From positions 1 to 64,000 of the forward strand of contig NZ_VZRB01000026.1 in assembly GCF_008806595.1 (NCBI RefSeq): 64,000 nt of DNA, in the 5' to 3' direction. The position numbers and the translations under genes were made by a program. Numbering within the stretch: the stretch's first letter is position 1; each line of letters begins with the position of its first letter. Below are positions 46,007 through 55,376 of this stretch, piece by piece. The notes below the pieces were generated by a model. That model searched no databases. It was not told the DNA's origin and saw only the letters and a program-made list of their open reading frames with translations. The stretch is from Streptomyces luteolifulvus. Lineage in GTDB: Bacteria; Actinomycetota; Actinomycetes; Streptomycetales; Streptomycetaceae.

Positions 46007-46959
46007 CGGGCGTCTCCCTCGGCGCCGTCGGTCCCGTCGGTCCCGTCGGTTTCCTCGGCCCCGTCGGCGAGTACCCCGAGAAGGTCCTCGGCGAGTTCCG
46101 GTTTGAGCAGACCGTGGGCGAGTGCCCGGTCGGCGGTCGCGCGGGCCATCGCGAGATAGCCGCCGACGGTCTGCGGGGCGTGCCTGCGCAGTTCCGCGAC
46201 ATGCGCGGCGACCGTGCCCGCGTCCCCGCGCGCGACGGGGCCGGTCAGCGCCGCGTCGCCGGAGCGCAGGGCGTTGTCCAGGGCGGCGCCGAGCAGGGGG
46301 CCGAGCATCCGGTCGGGGGCCGCGACACCGGCCGTGCGCAGCAGTTCCAGGGACTGGGCGACCAGCGTCACCAGGTGGTTGGCGCCGAGCGCGAGTGCCG
46401 CGTGGTAGAGCGGCCGGTTCTCCTCGGCGATCCACTCGGGCTCGCCGCCCATCTCGATGACGAGGGCCTCGGCGGCCAGCCGCAGTTCGTCGGGCGCGGT
46501 GACGCCGAAGGAGCAGCCGGCCAGGCGCTGGACGTCCACGGGGGTGCCGGTGAAGGTCATCGCCGGGTGCAGGGCCAGCGGCAGCGCGCCCGCGCGCAGG
46601 GCGGGGTCCAGGACCTTCGCGCCGTACCGCCCGGAGGTGTGCACCAGCAGCTGACCGGGCCGCACGGCGCCGGTCTCGGCGAGGCCCTGCACAAGCCCGG
46701 GCAGGGCGTCGTCCGGGACGGTCAGCAGGACCAGGTCGGCGCGCTGGAGGACGTCCGCGGGCGGGACGAGCGGCACATCGGGGAGCAGCAGCGCGGCACG
46801 CCGTCTGGAGGCGTCGGAGACCCCCGAGACGGCCACCGGGCGGTGTCCGGCGAGCTGGAGCGACGCGGCCAGTGCGGGGCCCACGCGACCGGCGCCGACG
46901 ACGCCGACGGTGAGCCGCGCGGGGCGGTCCTTGGGGTCTGGCTGGTGGACTGTACTCAC
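46003..46959 (-). CDS. Rossmann-fold DUF2520 oxidoreductase (possible ketopantoate reductase)
   Basis: A 318-aa protein: N-terminal Rossmann domain ([18 protein letters not shown]) and a C-terminal helical DUF2520 domain with [14 protein letters not shown]. It is the first gene of the panC-nadB-nadC-coaX operon. Proteins of this type usually sit beside panC and may supply pantoate by reducing ketopantoate in place of PanE; that is inference from context. GTG 46959 is used, and the tail ([13 protein letters not shown]) is a short repeat of low complexity just before the panC overlap. Confidence 0.85.
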   Translation of the reverse strand: MSTVHQPDPKDRPARLTVGVVGAGRVGPALAASLQLAGHRPVAVSGVSDASRRRAALLLPDVPLVPPADVLQRADLVLLTVPDDALPGLVQGLAETGAVRPGQLLVHTSGRYGAKVLDPALRAGALPLALHPAMTFTGTPVDVQRLAGCSFGVTAPDELRLAAEALVIEMGGEPEWIAEENRPLYHAALALGANHLVTLVAQSLELLRTAGVAAPDRMLGPLLGAALDNALRSGDAALTGPVARGDAGTVAAHVAELRRHAPQTVGGYLAMARATADRALAHGLLKPELAEDLLGVLADGAEETDGTDGTDGAEGDAR

Positions 46960-47195
46960 GCGACGGCGGCCTTCCCGTTCCAGTCCGCTCTGGGTACCGG
47001 ACGATTTCTCGTCATGTTAACGCTAATCGCTTCCCGGGCCGTCCGGTTGTCCACAGGCTGTGGGTTTCGGCACACATCGCACGCGGACGGCGGGAACGGA
47101 GCACGCGCGCGGGCGGCGAGCCGAAATACGCGTACCCGCACGGAACGCCGCACGGCATGATCCCGACTGTCAGTGGCGGAGTGCACGATGTGGGC
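46960..47195. promoter_or_regulatory. Divergent promoter region of the pan-nad operon
   Basis: 236 bp without a gene. A -10-like TAACAT lies on the minus strand (47014-47019). A perfect DnaA-box-like nonamer, TTGTCCACA, is at 47047-47055; a single box is not an origin and may be a chance or regulatory site. No riboswitch was recognised. Confidence 0.4.
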
Positions 47196-47680
47196 ATGAG
47201 CGTGCGCATCGACATCGCGGGGCTGCGGCAGGAGAGGGTCGCCGTCGTGCGGTCGACAAGCTGGGCGAGGCCCGGACGGCCACGGAGGACGGCGGCCTGC
47301 TGCTCGTCCCGACGAGCCTCGGCCGGCCGCACCTGATGGTCCTGCACCGGTACGCCTGGCAGCCGGTGCTGCACTACCCGGTGGGCTCCCCCGAGCCCGG
47401 CGCCCCGCCCTCCGTCGAGCAGCTGGCCCTGCGGATGACCGCCCTGTCCCACCCGGTGCGGATGCAGCTGTGCCGCAGCCTGGCCCGCAGCGCGTTCACC
47501 ACGGGCGAGCTGGCGCAGGCGCACGGCGTGACGGCCCCCGAGAAATCCCGGCATCTGGGCGTGCTGAAGAAGGCGGGCCTGGTCACCACCCGCCGCCGCG
47601 GGCGGTACGTCCTGCACCAGCTGGACGTGACGGTGGTGGCCCGGCTGGGCAGTGACTTCCTGGAGGGACTTCTCAGGTAG
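47196..47680 (+). pseudogene. Broken ArsR-family regulator (internal deletion and frame change)
   Basis: The beginning MSVRIDIAGLRQERVAVV (frame from ATG 47196) matches the start of a known streptomycete ArsR-type regulator of about 370 residues. A little further on the reading frame must change for the C-terminal part to appear: VDKLGEARTATEDGGLLLVP (from about 47250), then the HTH (MTALSHPVRMQLCRSLAR, TTGELAQAHGV, SRHLGVLKKAGLVTTRRRGR) to 47680. Roughly 180 middle residues are missing. The C-terminal HTH frame is intact and might be expressed from an internal start, so loss of function is inferred. It is divergent from the pan-nad operon. Confidence 0.65.
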
Positions 47681-47750
47681 CCCGCGGGCGGGCCATCACC
47701 GGCCGGACGGGCGGGCCGCCACCGGTCGACGGGCCGGACGGGGTTGTCGA

Positions 47751-48422
47751 TCAGCCGTGCCCGCCCGCCCGTACGAGCCCCGTCTCGTACGCCAGGACCA
47801 CCACCTGCACCCGGTCCCGCAGCCCCAGCTTGGTGAGGATGCGGCCGACGTGCGTCTTGACGGTGGCCTCGGACAGGACGAGCCGGGCGGCGATCTCGCC
47901 GTTGGACAGGCCCTGCGCGACCAGCACCATGACCTCGCGCTCACGTTCGGTGAGCCGCTCCAGCTCCTTGTGCTGGGGCTCCTTGCCGGTCGTGGGCAGC
48001 ATCGGCGCGAACCGGTCCAGCAGGCGCCGGGTCGTCGACGGCGCCACGACCGCGTCGCCGCTGTGCACGGAGCGGATGGCGGCGAGGAGTTCGCCGGGCG
48101 GCACGTCCTTCAGCATGAAGCCGGAGGCGCCCGCCTTCAGCCCGGAGAACGCGTACTCGTCAAGGTCGAAGGTGGTCAGGATCAGGACCTTCGGCGCTTC
48201 GGGCTCCGAGCAGATGCGGCGGGTCGTCTCCACGCCGTCCAGCTTCGGCATGCGGACGTCCATCAGGACGACGTCCACGGCGGTCGCGCGCAGCACCTGG
48301 AGGGCCTCGACGCCGTCACCCGCCTCCGCGACGACCTCCATGTCCGGCTGCGCGGCGAGCACCATCCGGAACCCGGTGCGCAGCAGCACCTGGTCGTCGA
48401 CGAGCATCACGCGGATCGTCAT
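47751..48422 (-). CDS. NarL-family response regulator
   Basis: A 223-aa regulator with a receiver domain (MLVDDQVLLRTGF, phospho-Asp in VVLMDVRMPKLDG, conserved Lys in MLKDVPPG) and a C-terminal LuxR-type HTH (LTEREREVMVLVAQGLSNGEIA, SEATVKTHVGRIL). It is paired with the histidine kinase gene upstream, about 60 bp away on the same strand. Targets are unknown. Confidence 0.95.
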   Translation of the reverse strand: MTIRVMLVDDQVLLRTGFRMVLAAQPDMEVVAEAGDGVEALQVLRATAVDVVLMDVRMPKLDGVETTRRICSEPEAPKVLILTTFDLDEYAFSGLKAGASGFMLKDVPPGELLAAIRSVHSGDAVVAPSTTRRLLDRFAPMLPTTGKEPQHKELERLTEREREVMVLVAQGLSNGEIAARLVLSEATVKTHVGRILTKLGLRDRVQVVVLAYETGLVRAGGHG

Positions 48423-48482
48423 CGGGCCTCTTCCGTCTCTTCGGTGGTCGTTACAGGTGTCAGCGGTCGGCGTGCGAACACG

Positions 48483-49682
48483 TCAGTGCGCGGGCTTGAG
48501 GGGCAGCAGCGCACTGATGCGGAATCCTCCGCCCGGGCGCGGGCCCGCGTCCAGGGTGCCGCCGACCATCCCGACCCGCTCGCGCATACCGATCAGGCCG
48601 TGTCCGTGGCCGTCGGCGCCGCCCTCCTCGTACAGCTCGTGCGGGGCGCCCTTGCCGTCGTCCTCGACGAGCAGTCCGAGCCCGTCGTCGAAGTAGACCA
48701 GGCGCACGCTCGCGCCGGCGTTCGGTCCGCCGTGCTTGCGGGTGTTGGTGAGGGCTTCCTGCACGATCCGGTACGCGGTGAGCTCGACGCCGCTGGGCAG
48801 CGGGCGCGGGGTCCCCTCGATCTTGAAGTCGACGGGCAGACCGGAACCACGGCACTGTTCGACGAGGTCCTCGATCTGCTGGACGTCCGGCTGCGGAACG
48901 TACTCGCCGCTTTCCTGGTGCTCGCCGGTACGCAGCACGCCGAGCAGGCGGCGCATCTCGGCGAGGGCCTGCCGGCCGGTGGAGGAGATGGTCTCCAGGG
49001 CCTTCTTGGCCTGGTCCGGAGCGGTGTCGAGGACATAGGCGGCACCGTCGGCCTGCACGACCATCACCGACACGTTGTGCGCGACGACGTCGTGCAGCTC
49101 GCGCGCGATCCGAGCGCGCTCGGCGGCGACCGCGACCTTCGCCTGCGCCTCGCGCTCCTTCTCCAGGCGCGCGGCCCGCTCCTCCAGCTGCGCGAAGTAG
49201 GCGCGCCGGGTGCGGATGGAGTCGCCGAGCACCCAGGCGAGGGCGTACGGCACCGTCAGGAATATCGCCTTCGCAATGTTGCCCAGCGCGTCGTCCTCCA
49301 GCGGCCAGCGCAGCTGCGCCACGGGCGCCGCACACAGGCCCACGACAAGCGCAAGCCGGGAGGCCCAGCGGGCACCGGTTGCGGCCACGGTGTAGACGAT
49401 CACCAGCAGCGCGAAGTCGGCGGCCATCGGCGCGACGTCCAGCACCAGCTGGGCGACCCCGAGGGCGACGGCCAGCAGCAGCATCTTCTCCGGCATGCGG
49501 CGGCGCAGCGCGATCACCAGGCACAGCAGGAGCGTGATCGGAACGATCACGGCCATCGCGTCGGTGCCGCTGATGCCCTCGGCGGCGGCCCCGCTCGCGA
49601 CGGAGATCCCGAAGAGGAAGACGGCCCAGAAACCGTCGACCCATGTCGGGTGCCTGCGGAGAAAGTCATAGAGGCGCTGCAC
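48483..49682 (-). CDS. Sensor histidine kinase (HisKA_3 type)
   Basis: A 399-aa NarX/DesK-like kinase. The N-terminal half has five or so membrane segments (about residues 15-165) with short loops, so it likely senses a membrane signal. The HisKA_3 phosphorylation motif is ARIARELHDVVAHNVSVMVVQAD, and the ATPase domain has LVEDDGKGA and GHGLIGMRERVGMVGG. GTG 49682 begins MQRLYDF. It partners the NarL-type regulator. Membrane stress or antibiotic sensing is a common role of this type, but is not shown here. Confidence 0.94.
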   Translation of the reverse strand: MQRLYDFLRRHPTWVDGFWAVFLFGISVASGAAAEGISGTDAMAVIVPITLLLCLVIALRRRMPEKMLLLAVALGVAQLVLDVAPMAADFALLVIVYTVAATGARWASRLALVVGLCAAPVAQLRWPLEDDALGNIAKAIFLTVPYALAWVLGDSIRTRRAYFAQLEERAARLEKEREAQAKVAVAAERARIARELHDVVAHNVSVMVVQADGAAYVLDTAPDQAKKALETISSTGRQALAEMRRLLGVLRTGEHQESGEYVPQPDVQQIEDLVEQCRGSGLPVDFKIEGTPRPLPSGVELTAYRIVQEALTNTRKHGGPNAGASVRLVYFDDGLGLLVEDDGKGAPHELYEEGGADGHGHGLIGMRERVGMVGGTLDAGPRPGGGFRISALLPLKPAH

Positions 49683-49800
49683 GTAACCCAGCGTAGGGAA
49701 GCGTGATGCGTGCAGGGGTCAACCGGAGGGCCGATCCGTATCGGGCGCGCATACTCCGCAAGGTGGAGGCTCGCTTCTCCGTTGTGCCTAACCTGTGCCC

Positions 49801-50799
49801 GTGGCAGCAGAGATGACTGATCGGTGGCTCGGCTGGCGGGCGGCCGCGCAGGAAGCCCTGTACGGCCCGGACGGCTTCTATCGCAGGCCGGAGGGGCCGG
49901 CCGGGCACTTCCGTACGTCCGTGCACGCCTCGCCGCTCTTCGCGGGGGCCGTGGCCCGGCTGCTGTGCCGGGTCGACGAGGCCCTGGGGCGGCCCGCCGC
50001 GCTCGACTTCGTGGACATGGCCGCGGGGCGGGGAGAGCTGGCCGCCGGGGTCCTCGCCGCGCTCCCCGCCGAGGTGGCCGCCCGCACGCACGCGTATGCC
50101 GTCGAGGTCGCCTCCCGGCCCGAGGGCCTGGACCGGCGGATCGAGTGGCTGCCCGAGTTGCCGCAGCAGATCACGGGGCTGCTGTTCGCCAACGAGTGGC
50201 TGGACAACGTACCGGTGGAGGTCGCCGAGGTGGACTCCGCCGGCGTACCGCGGCTGGTGCTCGTACGGCAGGACGGGAGCGAGCGGCTCGGGGAGCGGGT
50301 CCCGGGGGCGGAGGCGGAGTGGCTCGCGCGGTGGTGGCCGCTGCCCGCGGAGGAGGGGCTGCGGGCGGAGATCGGACTGTCCAGGGACCGCGCCTGGGCG
50401 GGCGCGGTCGCGTCCGTCGGGCGGGGCCTCGCGGCCGCCGTCGACTACGCGCACACATCGGACGCGCGCCCGCCCTTCGGGACGCTCACCGGCTTCCGGG
50501 AGGGGCGCGAGACGGCACCCGTGCCGGACGGGTCGTGCGACATCACGGCGCACGTGGCACTGGACGCGTGCGCGCTCCCCGGCGCACGACTGCTTGCACA
50601 GCGCGACGCCCTGCGCGCCCTGGGCGTGACAGGCGCGCGCCCCCCGCTCGCACTCGCCTCCACCGAGCCCGCAGCCTATGTCCGCGCCCTCGCGAGCGCC
50701 GGTGAGGCCGCGGAGCTCACCGCGGCGGGCGGACTCGGCGACTTCGGGTGGCTCGTGCAGCCGGTAGGAATTCCGGACCCGCTCCACGCGCAGACCTGA
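49801..50799 (+). CDS. MidA/NDUFAF7-like SAM-dependent methyltransferase
   Basis: A 332-aa protein. It starts with the MidA-like block [22 protein letters not shown], has a SAM loop ([15 protein letters not shown]) and the acidic region [14 protein letters not shown], which match the MidA/DUF185 family. In eukaryotes and some bacteria, family members methylate an arginine on the 49-kDa/NuoD subunit of complex I. Here the neighbouring convergent gene is a NuoD paralogue, 17 bp away. GTG 49801 has TAACCT six bases upstream (49789-49794), suggesting a leaderless mRNA; the ATG at 49813 is an alternative. Confidence 0.88.
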   Translation: MAAEMTDRWLGWRAAAQEALYGPDGFYRRPEGPAGHFRTSVHASPLFAGAVARLLCRVDEALGRPAALDFVDMAAGRGELAAGVLAALPAEVAARTHAYAVEVASRPEGLDRRIEWLPELPQQITGLLFANEWLDNVPVEVAEVDSAGVPRLVLVRQDGSERLGERVPGAEAEWLARWWPLPAEEGLRAEIGLSRDRAWAGAVASVGRGLAAAVDYAHTSDARPPFGTLTGFREGRETAPVPDGSCDITAHVALDACALPGARLLAQRDALRALGVTGARPPLALASTEPAAYVRALASAGEAAELTAAGGLGDFGWLVQPVGIPDPLHAQT

Positions 50800-50816
50800 A
50801 CCGGCTGAGCCGGTTC

Positions 50817-51968
50817 CTATTTGTCGATGTCTCCGACCACGAAGAACAGCGACCCGAGGATCGCCACCATGTCCGCCACCAGCGTCCCCGGCAGGAGCTC
50901 CACGAGCGCCTGGATGTTGTTGTACGAAGCCGAGCGCAGCTTCAGCCGGTACGGGGTCTTCTCGCCCTTGCTGACCAGGTAGTAGCCGTTGATGCCGAGC
51001 GGGTTCTCGGTCCACGCGTACGTGTGGCCCTCGGGCGCCTTGAGCACCTTGGGCAGCCGCTGGTTGATCGGCCCGGGCGGCAGCCCAACCAGCCGGTCGA
51101 GGCAGGCGTCGGCGAGGTCGAGGGAGTTGTGCGTCTGCTGCAGGAGGCACTCGAAGCGGGCGAGGCAGTCGCCCTCCTCCCGGGTGACGACCTCCAGGGT
51201 GTCCTGGAGGTCGCCGTACGCCAGATACGGCTCGTCCCGGCGCAGATCGAAGTCCACGCCCGAGGCGCGCGCGATGGGGCCGCTGACGCCGTACGCGTGC
51301 ACGGTCTCCGGCGCGAGGACGCCCACGCCGCGGGTGCGCCCCCGGAAGATCTCGTTGCCGAGGACCAGGTCGTCGAACCGGTCCATGCGGGAGCGCAGGG
51401 CCGCGACGGAGGCACGCGCGCGGGACGTCCATCCCGCGGGCAGGTCCTCCTTGAGGCCGCCGACGCGGTTGAACATGTAGTGCATGCGCCCGCCGGAGAC
51501 CTCCTCCATGACGTGCTGGAGTTCCTCGCGCTCCGTGAAGGCGTAGAAGATCGGGGTGATCCCGCCCAGCTCCAGCGGGTACGACCCGAGGAACATCAGG
51601 TGGTTCAGCACCCGGTTGAGCTCCGCGAGCAGGGTGCGCGTCCACACGGCACGCTCGGGGACCTCCATGCCGAGCATCCGCTCCACGGCGAGGACCACGC
51701 CCAGTTCGTTGGAGAAGGCCGACAGCCAGTCGTGGCGGTTGGCGAGCATGATGATCTGGCGGTAGTCGCGGGCCTCGAAGAGCTTCTCCGCGCCGCGGTG
51801 CATATAGCCGATCACCGGCTCCGCGCGCGTGATGCGCTCGCCGTCCAGGACGAGCCGCAGGCGCAGCACCCCGTGCGTGGACGGGTGCTGCGGCCCGATG
51901 TTGAGCACCATGTCGGTGCTCTCCGCGGCGCCGCCGATACCGACCATGGTCTCCGTCGTAGGAGTCAT
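50817..51968 (-). CDS. nuoD2: NADH-quinone oxidoreductase subunit D paralogue
   Basis: A 383-aa homologue of the 49-kDa subunit. Recognisable are [32 protein letters not shown], an [10 protein letters not shown] segment and the late [16 protein letters not shown], with a C-terminus ending GDIDK. No other nuo gene is near, so it is a stand-alone copy in addition to the main operon expected elsewhere. It could replace NuoD in an alternative complex or act in another [NiFe]-hydrogenase-like complex. ATG 51968 follows AGGAGAG. It is divergent from the PH-domain genes, 31 bp away. Confidence 0.92.
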   Translation of the reverse strand: MTPTTETMVGIGGAAESTDMVLNIGPQHPSTHGVLRLRLVLDGERITRAEPVIGYMHRGAEKLFEARDYRQIIMLANRHDWLSAFSNELGVVLAVERMLGMEVPERAVWTRTLLAELNRVLNHLMFLGSYPLELGGITPIFYAFTEREELQHVMEEVSGGRMHYMFNRVGGLKEDLPAGWTSRARASVAALRSRMDRFDDLVLGNEIFRGRTRGVGVLAPETVHAYGVSGPIARASGVDFDLRRDEPYLAYGDLQDTLEVVTREEGDCLARFECLLQQTHNSLDLADACLDRLVGLPPGPINQRLPKVLKAPEGHTYAWTENPLGINGYYLVSKGEKTPYRLKLRSASYNNIQALVELLPGTLVADMVAILGSLFFVVGDIDK

Positions 51969-51999
51969 GGACACAGTCTCTCCTACGTACGCTGGCCCC

Positions 52000-52512
52000 A
52001 TGGAGACGGGGAGCGCGGGGAGCGCGGAGGACACGGGGGCCGGGGACGGCGAGCCGGTGTGGACCGGGCTGCCGCCGGGGCTGCTGCGGATGCGACGGCT
52101 GCTGCTGGTGGTGTGGCTGGGGCTGACGGCCGTCGCCACCGGACTGCTGCTGGGGCTGACGGCCGGGCCCGTCTGGGCCTCCATCGCGCTGCTCCCGTCG
52201 GCGCTGACGGCCTGGGGCTGGGTGATGCTCGGCCGCAACTGGCGCTCCTGGCGCTACGCCGAGCGCGCCGACGACCTGCTGATCAGCCGGGGCGTGCTGT
52301 GGCGCGAGGAGACCGTCGTGCCGTACGGGCGGATGCAGCTGGTCGAGGTCACCTCCGGGCCGGTCGAACGGCATTTCGGGCTGGCCAGCGTGCAGCTGCA
52401 CACGGCGGCCGCGGCGACCGACGCGACCATCCCTGGCCTCGATCCGGCCGAGGCGGAACGGCTGCGCGACCGGCTCACCGAGCTCGGCGAGGCCCGATCG
52501 GCGGGTCTGTGA
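52000..52512 (+). CDS. PH-domain membrane protein (YdbS-like)
   Basis: A 170-aa protein with two membrane segments (about residues 33-75) followed by a bacterial PH domain (bPH2; [30 protein letters not shown]). ATG 52000 lies six bases after TACGCT (51988-51993), implying a leaderless mRNA. Its stop overlaps the GTG start of the larger PH-domain gene (GTGA). In Bacillus the YdbS/YdbT pair gives resistance to some antimicrobial peptides; a similar envelope role is possible here. Confidence 0.86.
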   Translation: METGSAGSAEDTGAGDGEPVWTGLPPGLLRMRRLLLVVWLGLTAVATGLLLGLTAGPVWASIALLPSALTAWGWVMLGRNWRSWRYAERADDLLISRGVLWREETVVPYGRMQLVEVTSGPVERHFGLASVQLHTAAAATDATIPGLDPAEAERLRDRLTELGEARSAGL

Positions 52513-53843
52513 CGGTGCCGGGCCGCGAGGACGCCGTATCCGGGAAGCCGTCCGTCACCGAGCGGCGGCTGCACCCCGTGACGCCGCTCAGGCGGGCATG
52601 GGCGCCGATCGCCGTGGTAGCCGGGTGGGCGGTGCACGATCCCGACCAGGCGCAGCGTCACCTGACCAGGCTGACGACCACCACACTGACGGCCGCCCTC
52701 GCCGTGCTCGTCCCGGCCGCCGCCCTCTACGGCTTTCTGACCTGGTGGTTCACCCACTTCGCGGTCACCGACACCGAACTGCGCATCCGCACCGGCCTGT
52801 TGTTCCGGCGCACCGCGCACATACGGCTGGAACGGATCCAGGCCGTCGACGTCACCCAGCCGCTGCTCGCCCGCGTCGCGGGAGTCGCCAAGCTGAAACT
52901 CGACGTCGTCGGGACGGACAAAAGGGATGAACTTGCCTTTCTGGGTGAGGGAGAGGCCCGTGCGCTACGGGCCGAACTGCTCGCACGGGCGGCGGGTTTC
53001 GCACCCGAGGCGGCGCACGAGGTCGGCGAGGCGCCGTCCCGGCAACTGCTGCGCGTGCCGCCCCGCGTCCTCGCCGTCTCGCTGGTGCTGACCGGCGCCA
53101 CCTGGGGATCGCTGGCCGCCGCGCTCGTCGTACCTCCGCTGCTGTGGCTCGGTACCCACAGCGTGTGGACGGTCCTCGCGAGCGGTGTGCCGCTGCTCGG
53201 CGCGGCGGGCGCAAGCAGCGTGGGGCGGTTCGTCGGCGAGTACGACTGGACGGTGGCCGAGTCGCCCGACGGGCTCCGCATCGACCACGGACTGCTCGAC
53301 CGGACCCACGAGACCGTGCCGCCCGGGCGCGTGCAGACCGTACGGATGGTGGAGCCGCTGCTGTGGCGGCGGCGCGGCTGGGTGCGGATCGAACTCGACG
53401 TGGCCGGGTCGTCCAACTCCGTGCTGGTGCCGGTGGCTCCGCGCGAGGTCGCCGAAGCGGTCGTCGCGCGCGTGCTGCCCGGTGTGACCGTGCCGACGGC
53501 GACGTCGATGGCGCGGCCGCCACGCCGGGCACGGTGGTGCGTGCCGCTGTGGTGGCGGGGCTACGGGTTCACCGCCACGGACGCGGTGTTCGCGGCCCGG
53601 CACGGGCTGCTGCGGCGCAGCCTGGCGCTGGTGCCGCACGCGAAGGTGCAGAGCGTCCGGCTGACCCAGGGCCCCTGGGAGCGCGCCCGGGGGCTCGCCG
53701 ACGTCCACGTGGACACGGGGGCGGACAAGACGGTGACGGCGCGGCTGCGGGACGCACAGGAGGCCGCGGAGCTGCTGCGGGAGCAGGCGGAACGGTCCCG
53801 GACCGGGCGCCGGGGGGCGCGGCCGGACCGCTGGATGACCTGA
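52509..53843 (+). CDS. PH-domain membrane protein (YdbT-like)
   Basis: A 444-aa protein with several PH-like domains: after two membrane segments (about residues 55-82) comes a bPH2 (VTDTELRIRTGLLFRRTAHI, LERIQAVDV), then more membrane segments (about 195-245), a second (EYDWTVAESPDGLRIDHGLL, VPPGRVQTVRMVEPLLWRRR) and a third near the end (FAARHGLLRRSLALVPHAKV). The GTG start at 52509 overlaps the upstream stop codon, so the pair is coupled. I infer that both proteins form one membrane complex. Confidence 0.88.
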   Translation: MTVPGREDAVSGKPSVTERRLHPVTPLRRAWAPIAVVAGWAVHDPDQAQRHLTRLTTTTLTAALAVLVPAAALYGFLTWWFTHFAVTDTELRIRTGLLFRRTAHIRLERIQAVDVTQPLLARVAGVAKLKLDVVGTDKRDELAFLGEGEARALRAELLARAAGFAPEAAHEVGEAPSRQLLRVPPRVLAVSLVLTGATWGSLAAALVVPPLLWLGTHSVWTVLASGVPLLGAAGASSVGRFVGEYDWTVAESPDGLRIDHGLLDRTHETVPPGRVQTVRMVEPLLWRRRGWVRIELDVAGSSNSVLVPVAPREVAEAVVARVLPGVTVPTATSMARPPRRARWCVPLWWRGYGFTATDAVFAARHGLLRRSLALVPHAKVQSVRLTQGPWERARGLADVHVDTGADKTVTARLRDAQEAAELLREQAERSRTGRRGARPDRWMT

Positions 53844-53864
53844 CCCCCGCCCCCGCCCTGGGGC

Positions 53865-55256
53865 CTACGAGACCGCGCTGCGCAGCCCCTTTACGTCGAT
53901 CTGCTCCGTCTCGTCGTGCGCCGTCAGGTCGATCACCTGGCCGACGCCCCGGGACTCCTCGCCGGCGGGCTTGAACTCCGCCTCGGACTCGGCCTTGTGG
54001 AGGGCGAGCGCCTCCTGTCCCACCACATCGGCGAGATCCTCGTTCTGCACGGCCTCCAGGGCCTCGTGCGGGCTCGCCTGCTTGGTGCCGAAGAAGTCGA
54101 ACCCGCCCTCGACCGCGGGACGCCGCACGGGCGCCGCCGGTACGACGGCCACGGCGGTCGGCGAGACGAAGTGCCCGGAGGGCTGCTGGGCGGGCTGTGC
54201 GGCCGGTCCGGCCGGGTTGGTGGCGGCCGCGCGCTCATGCCCGTCGGCCGCCTCGGGCTTCCCCCGCGACTCATCCTCCTGCGCGGCCTCCGCCGCGGTC
54301 CCGCCGGCCGCGGTCCCGGGCTCGGCGGCGGCCATCACCGGCTCGCCCTTCGCGGGCGAGGGGATGTCGATCTTGCCCTCGGCCTTGCCGTCGACCTGGG
54401 CGCGGGACGTGCCGCCCGGCGTGACGTCGGCCTTGTCCCTCGCCTTGCCGTCCGACGGGCCGGCGTTCTCGGCGTCGGCGACCTCGGACGCGTCGTCGGC
54501 CATGGGGCCGGCCTTGGGGTCGGCCTTGGGGTCGGCCTCCTCCTCGGAGCCGGACGCGTCGTCGGCCTGCGCCGAGTCGTCGCCCTGCGCAGACGCGCCG
54601 TCCTCGGCGGACTGATCGTCGTCGCCGTCGCCGTCGAACCGGCCCAGCGCCTCCTTCGCCCGCAGGAACAGCCGCGAGCCCTCCGGCGAGAAGACCTCAG
54701 GGGCGGCCTCGCTCTCCTCGACCTCCGCCGGGACAGCCACAGCCCCGGCCTCCTCCCCGGGCTCCGTCACCGGCGCGGGCGGCAGGGCGGGCGCCGGAAC
54801 GGTCGCCTCGATCTCCAGCAGCCGGCGGCCCTCCAGGGCGCTCGCACGCTCGGTCTCCGCCGTGGCGTACCGGCGCAGCAGCGCGGCGTGCTCGTTGCGC
54901 AGCCCGGCCAACTCCCCGCGCTTCGCCCGCAGCCGCTGTTCCAGCTTCACGCGCAGCTCGCGCGACTCCTCGAGGTCGGTCTCCAGTTCGGCGACCCGTT
55001 CCTCGTGCCGCCACTCGTCGCTCGCACGCGCGCGCGTGAGATCGGCGACCTGTTTGCCGGCCTGGGCATCCCAGCGGCGCATGACGGCCGCACCGACGAC
55101 CGCCGTCGCGGCGGCGACCGCGGCGACGACACGGAGCACGGCCGGCTCCGAGAACGCCCAGGGGCCGAAGGCGCAGACGAAGGAGACGCCTGCGATCGCC
55201 GACGGAGGCAGCAGCCTGTGCAAGGGCGGGGAATGGCGATGACGTCCACGTGGCAT
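53865..55256 (-). CDS. Membrane protein with coiled coil and long acidic low-complexity tail
   Basis: A 463-aa protein: basic N-terminus (MPRGRHRHS), two membrane segments (about residues 20-60), a coiled-coil (about 75-145, with HEERVAELETDLEESRELRV), then a long Ala/Glu/Asp/Lys-rich disordered region with short units such as DPKADPKAGP. The C-terminal 75 residues look conserved (GGFDFFGTKQASPHEALEAV). No enzyme motif is seen. I recognise the type as a streptomycete conserved protein; it may scaffold at the membrane. The ATG at 55256 is used; the frame extends to 55331. Confidence 0.72.
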   Translation of the reverse strand: MPRGRHRHSPPLHRLLPPSAIAGVSFVCAFGPWAFSEPAVLRVVAAVAAATAVVGAAVMRRWDAQAGKQVADLTRARASDEWRHEERVAELETDLEESRELRVKLEQRLRAKRGELAGLRNEHAALLRRYATAETERASALEGRRLLEIEATVPAPALPPAPVTEPGEEAGAVAVPAEVEESEAAPEVFSPEGSRLFLRAKEALGRFDGDGDDDQSAEDGASAQGDDSAQADDASGSEEEADPKADPKAGPMADDASEVADAENAGPSDGKARDKADVTPGGTSRAQVDGKAEGKIDIPSPAKGEPVMAAAEPGTAAGGTAAEAAQEDESRGKPEAADGHERAAATNPAGPAAQPAQQPSGHFVSPTAVAVVPAAPVRRPAVEGGFDFFGTKQASPHEALEAVQNEDLADVVGQEALALHKAESEAEFKPAGEESRGVGQVIDLTAHDETEQIDVKGLRSAVS

Positions 55257-55376
55257 GGCCAGAAACTTACCGCGCGTAGAGGAATCGTGGTGCCCCGCAC
55301 CGTAAAAACACCGCCATCCCGCAGCCTTCATATGACATCAGGAATCAGGCCATCGCCGAATTCGGCCCTTCCTTGG

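Noticed and set aside
47047-47055. Replication origin
   Set aside because: A single DnaA-box-like nonamer with no cluster of boxes and no dnaA/dnaN nearby.
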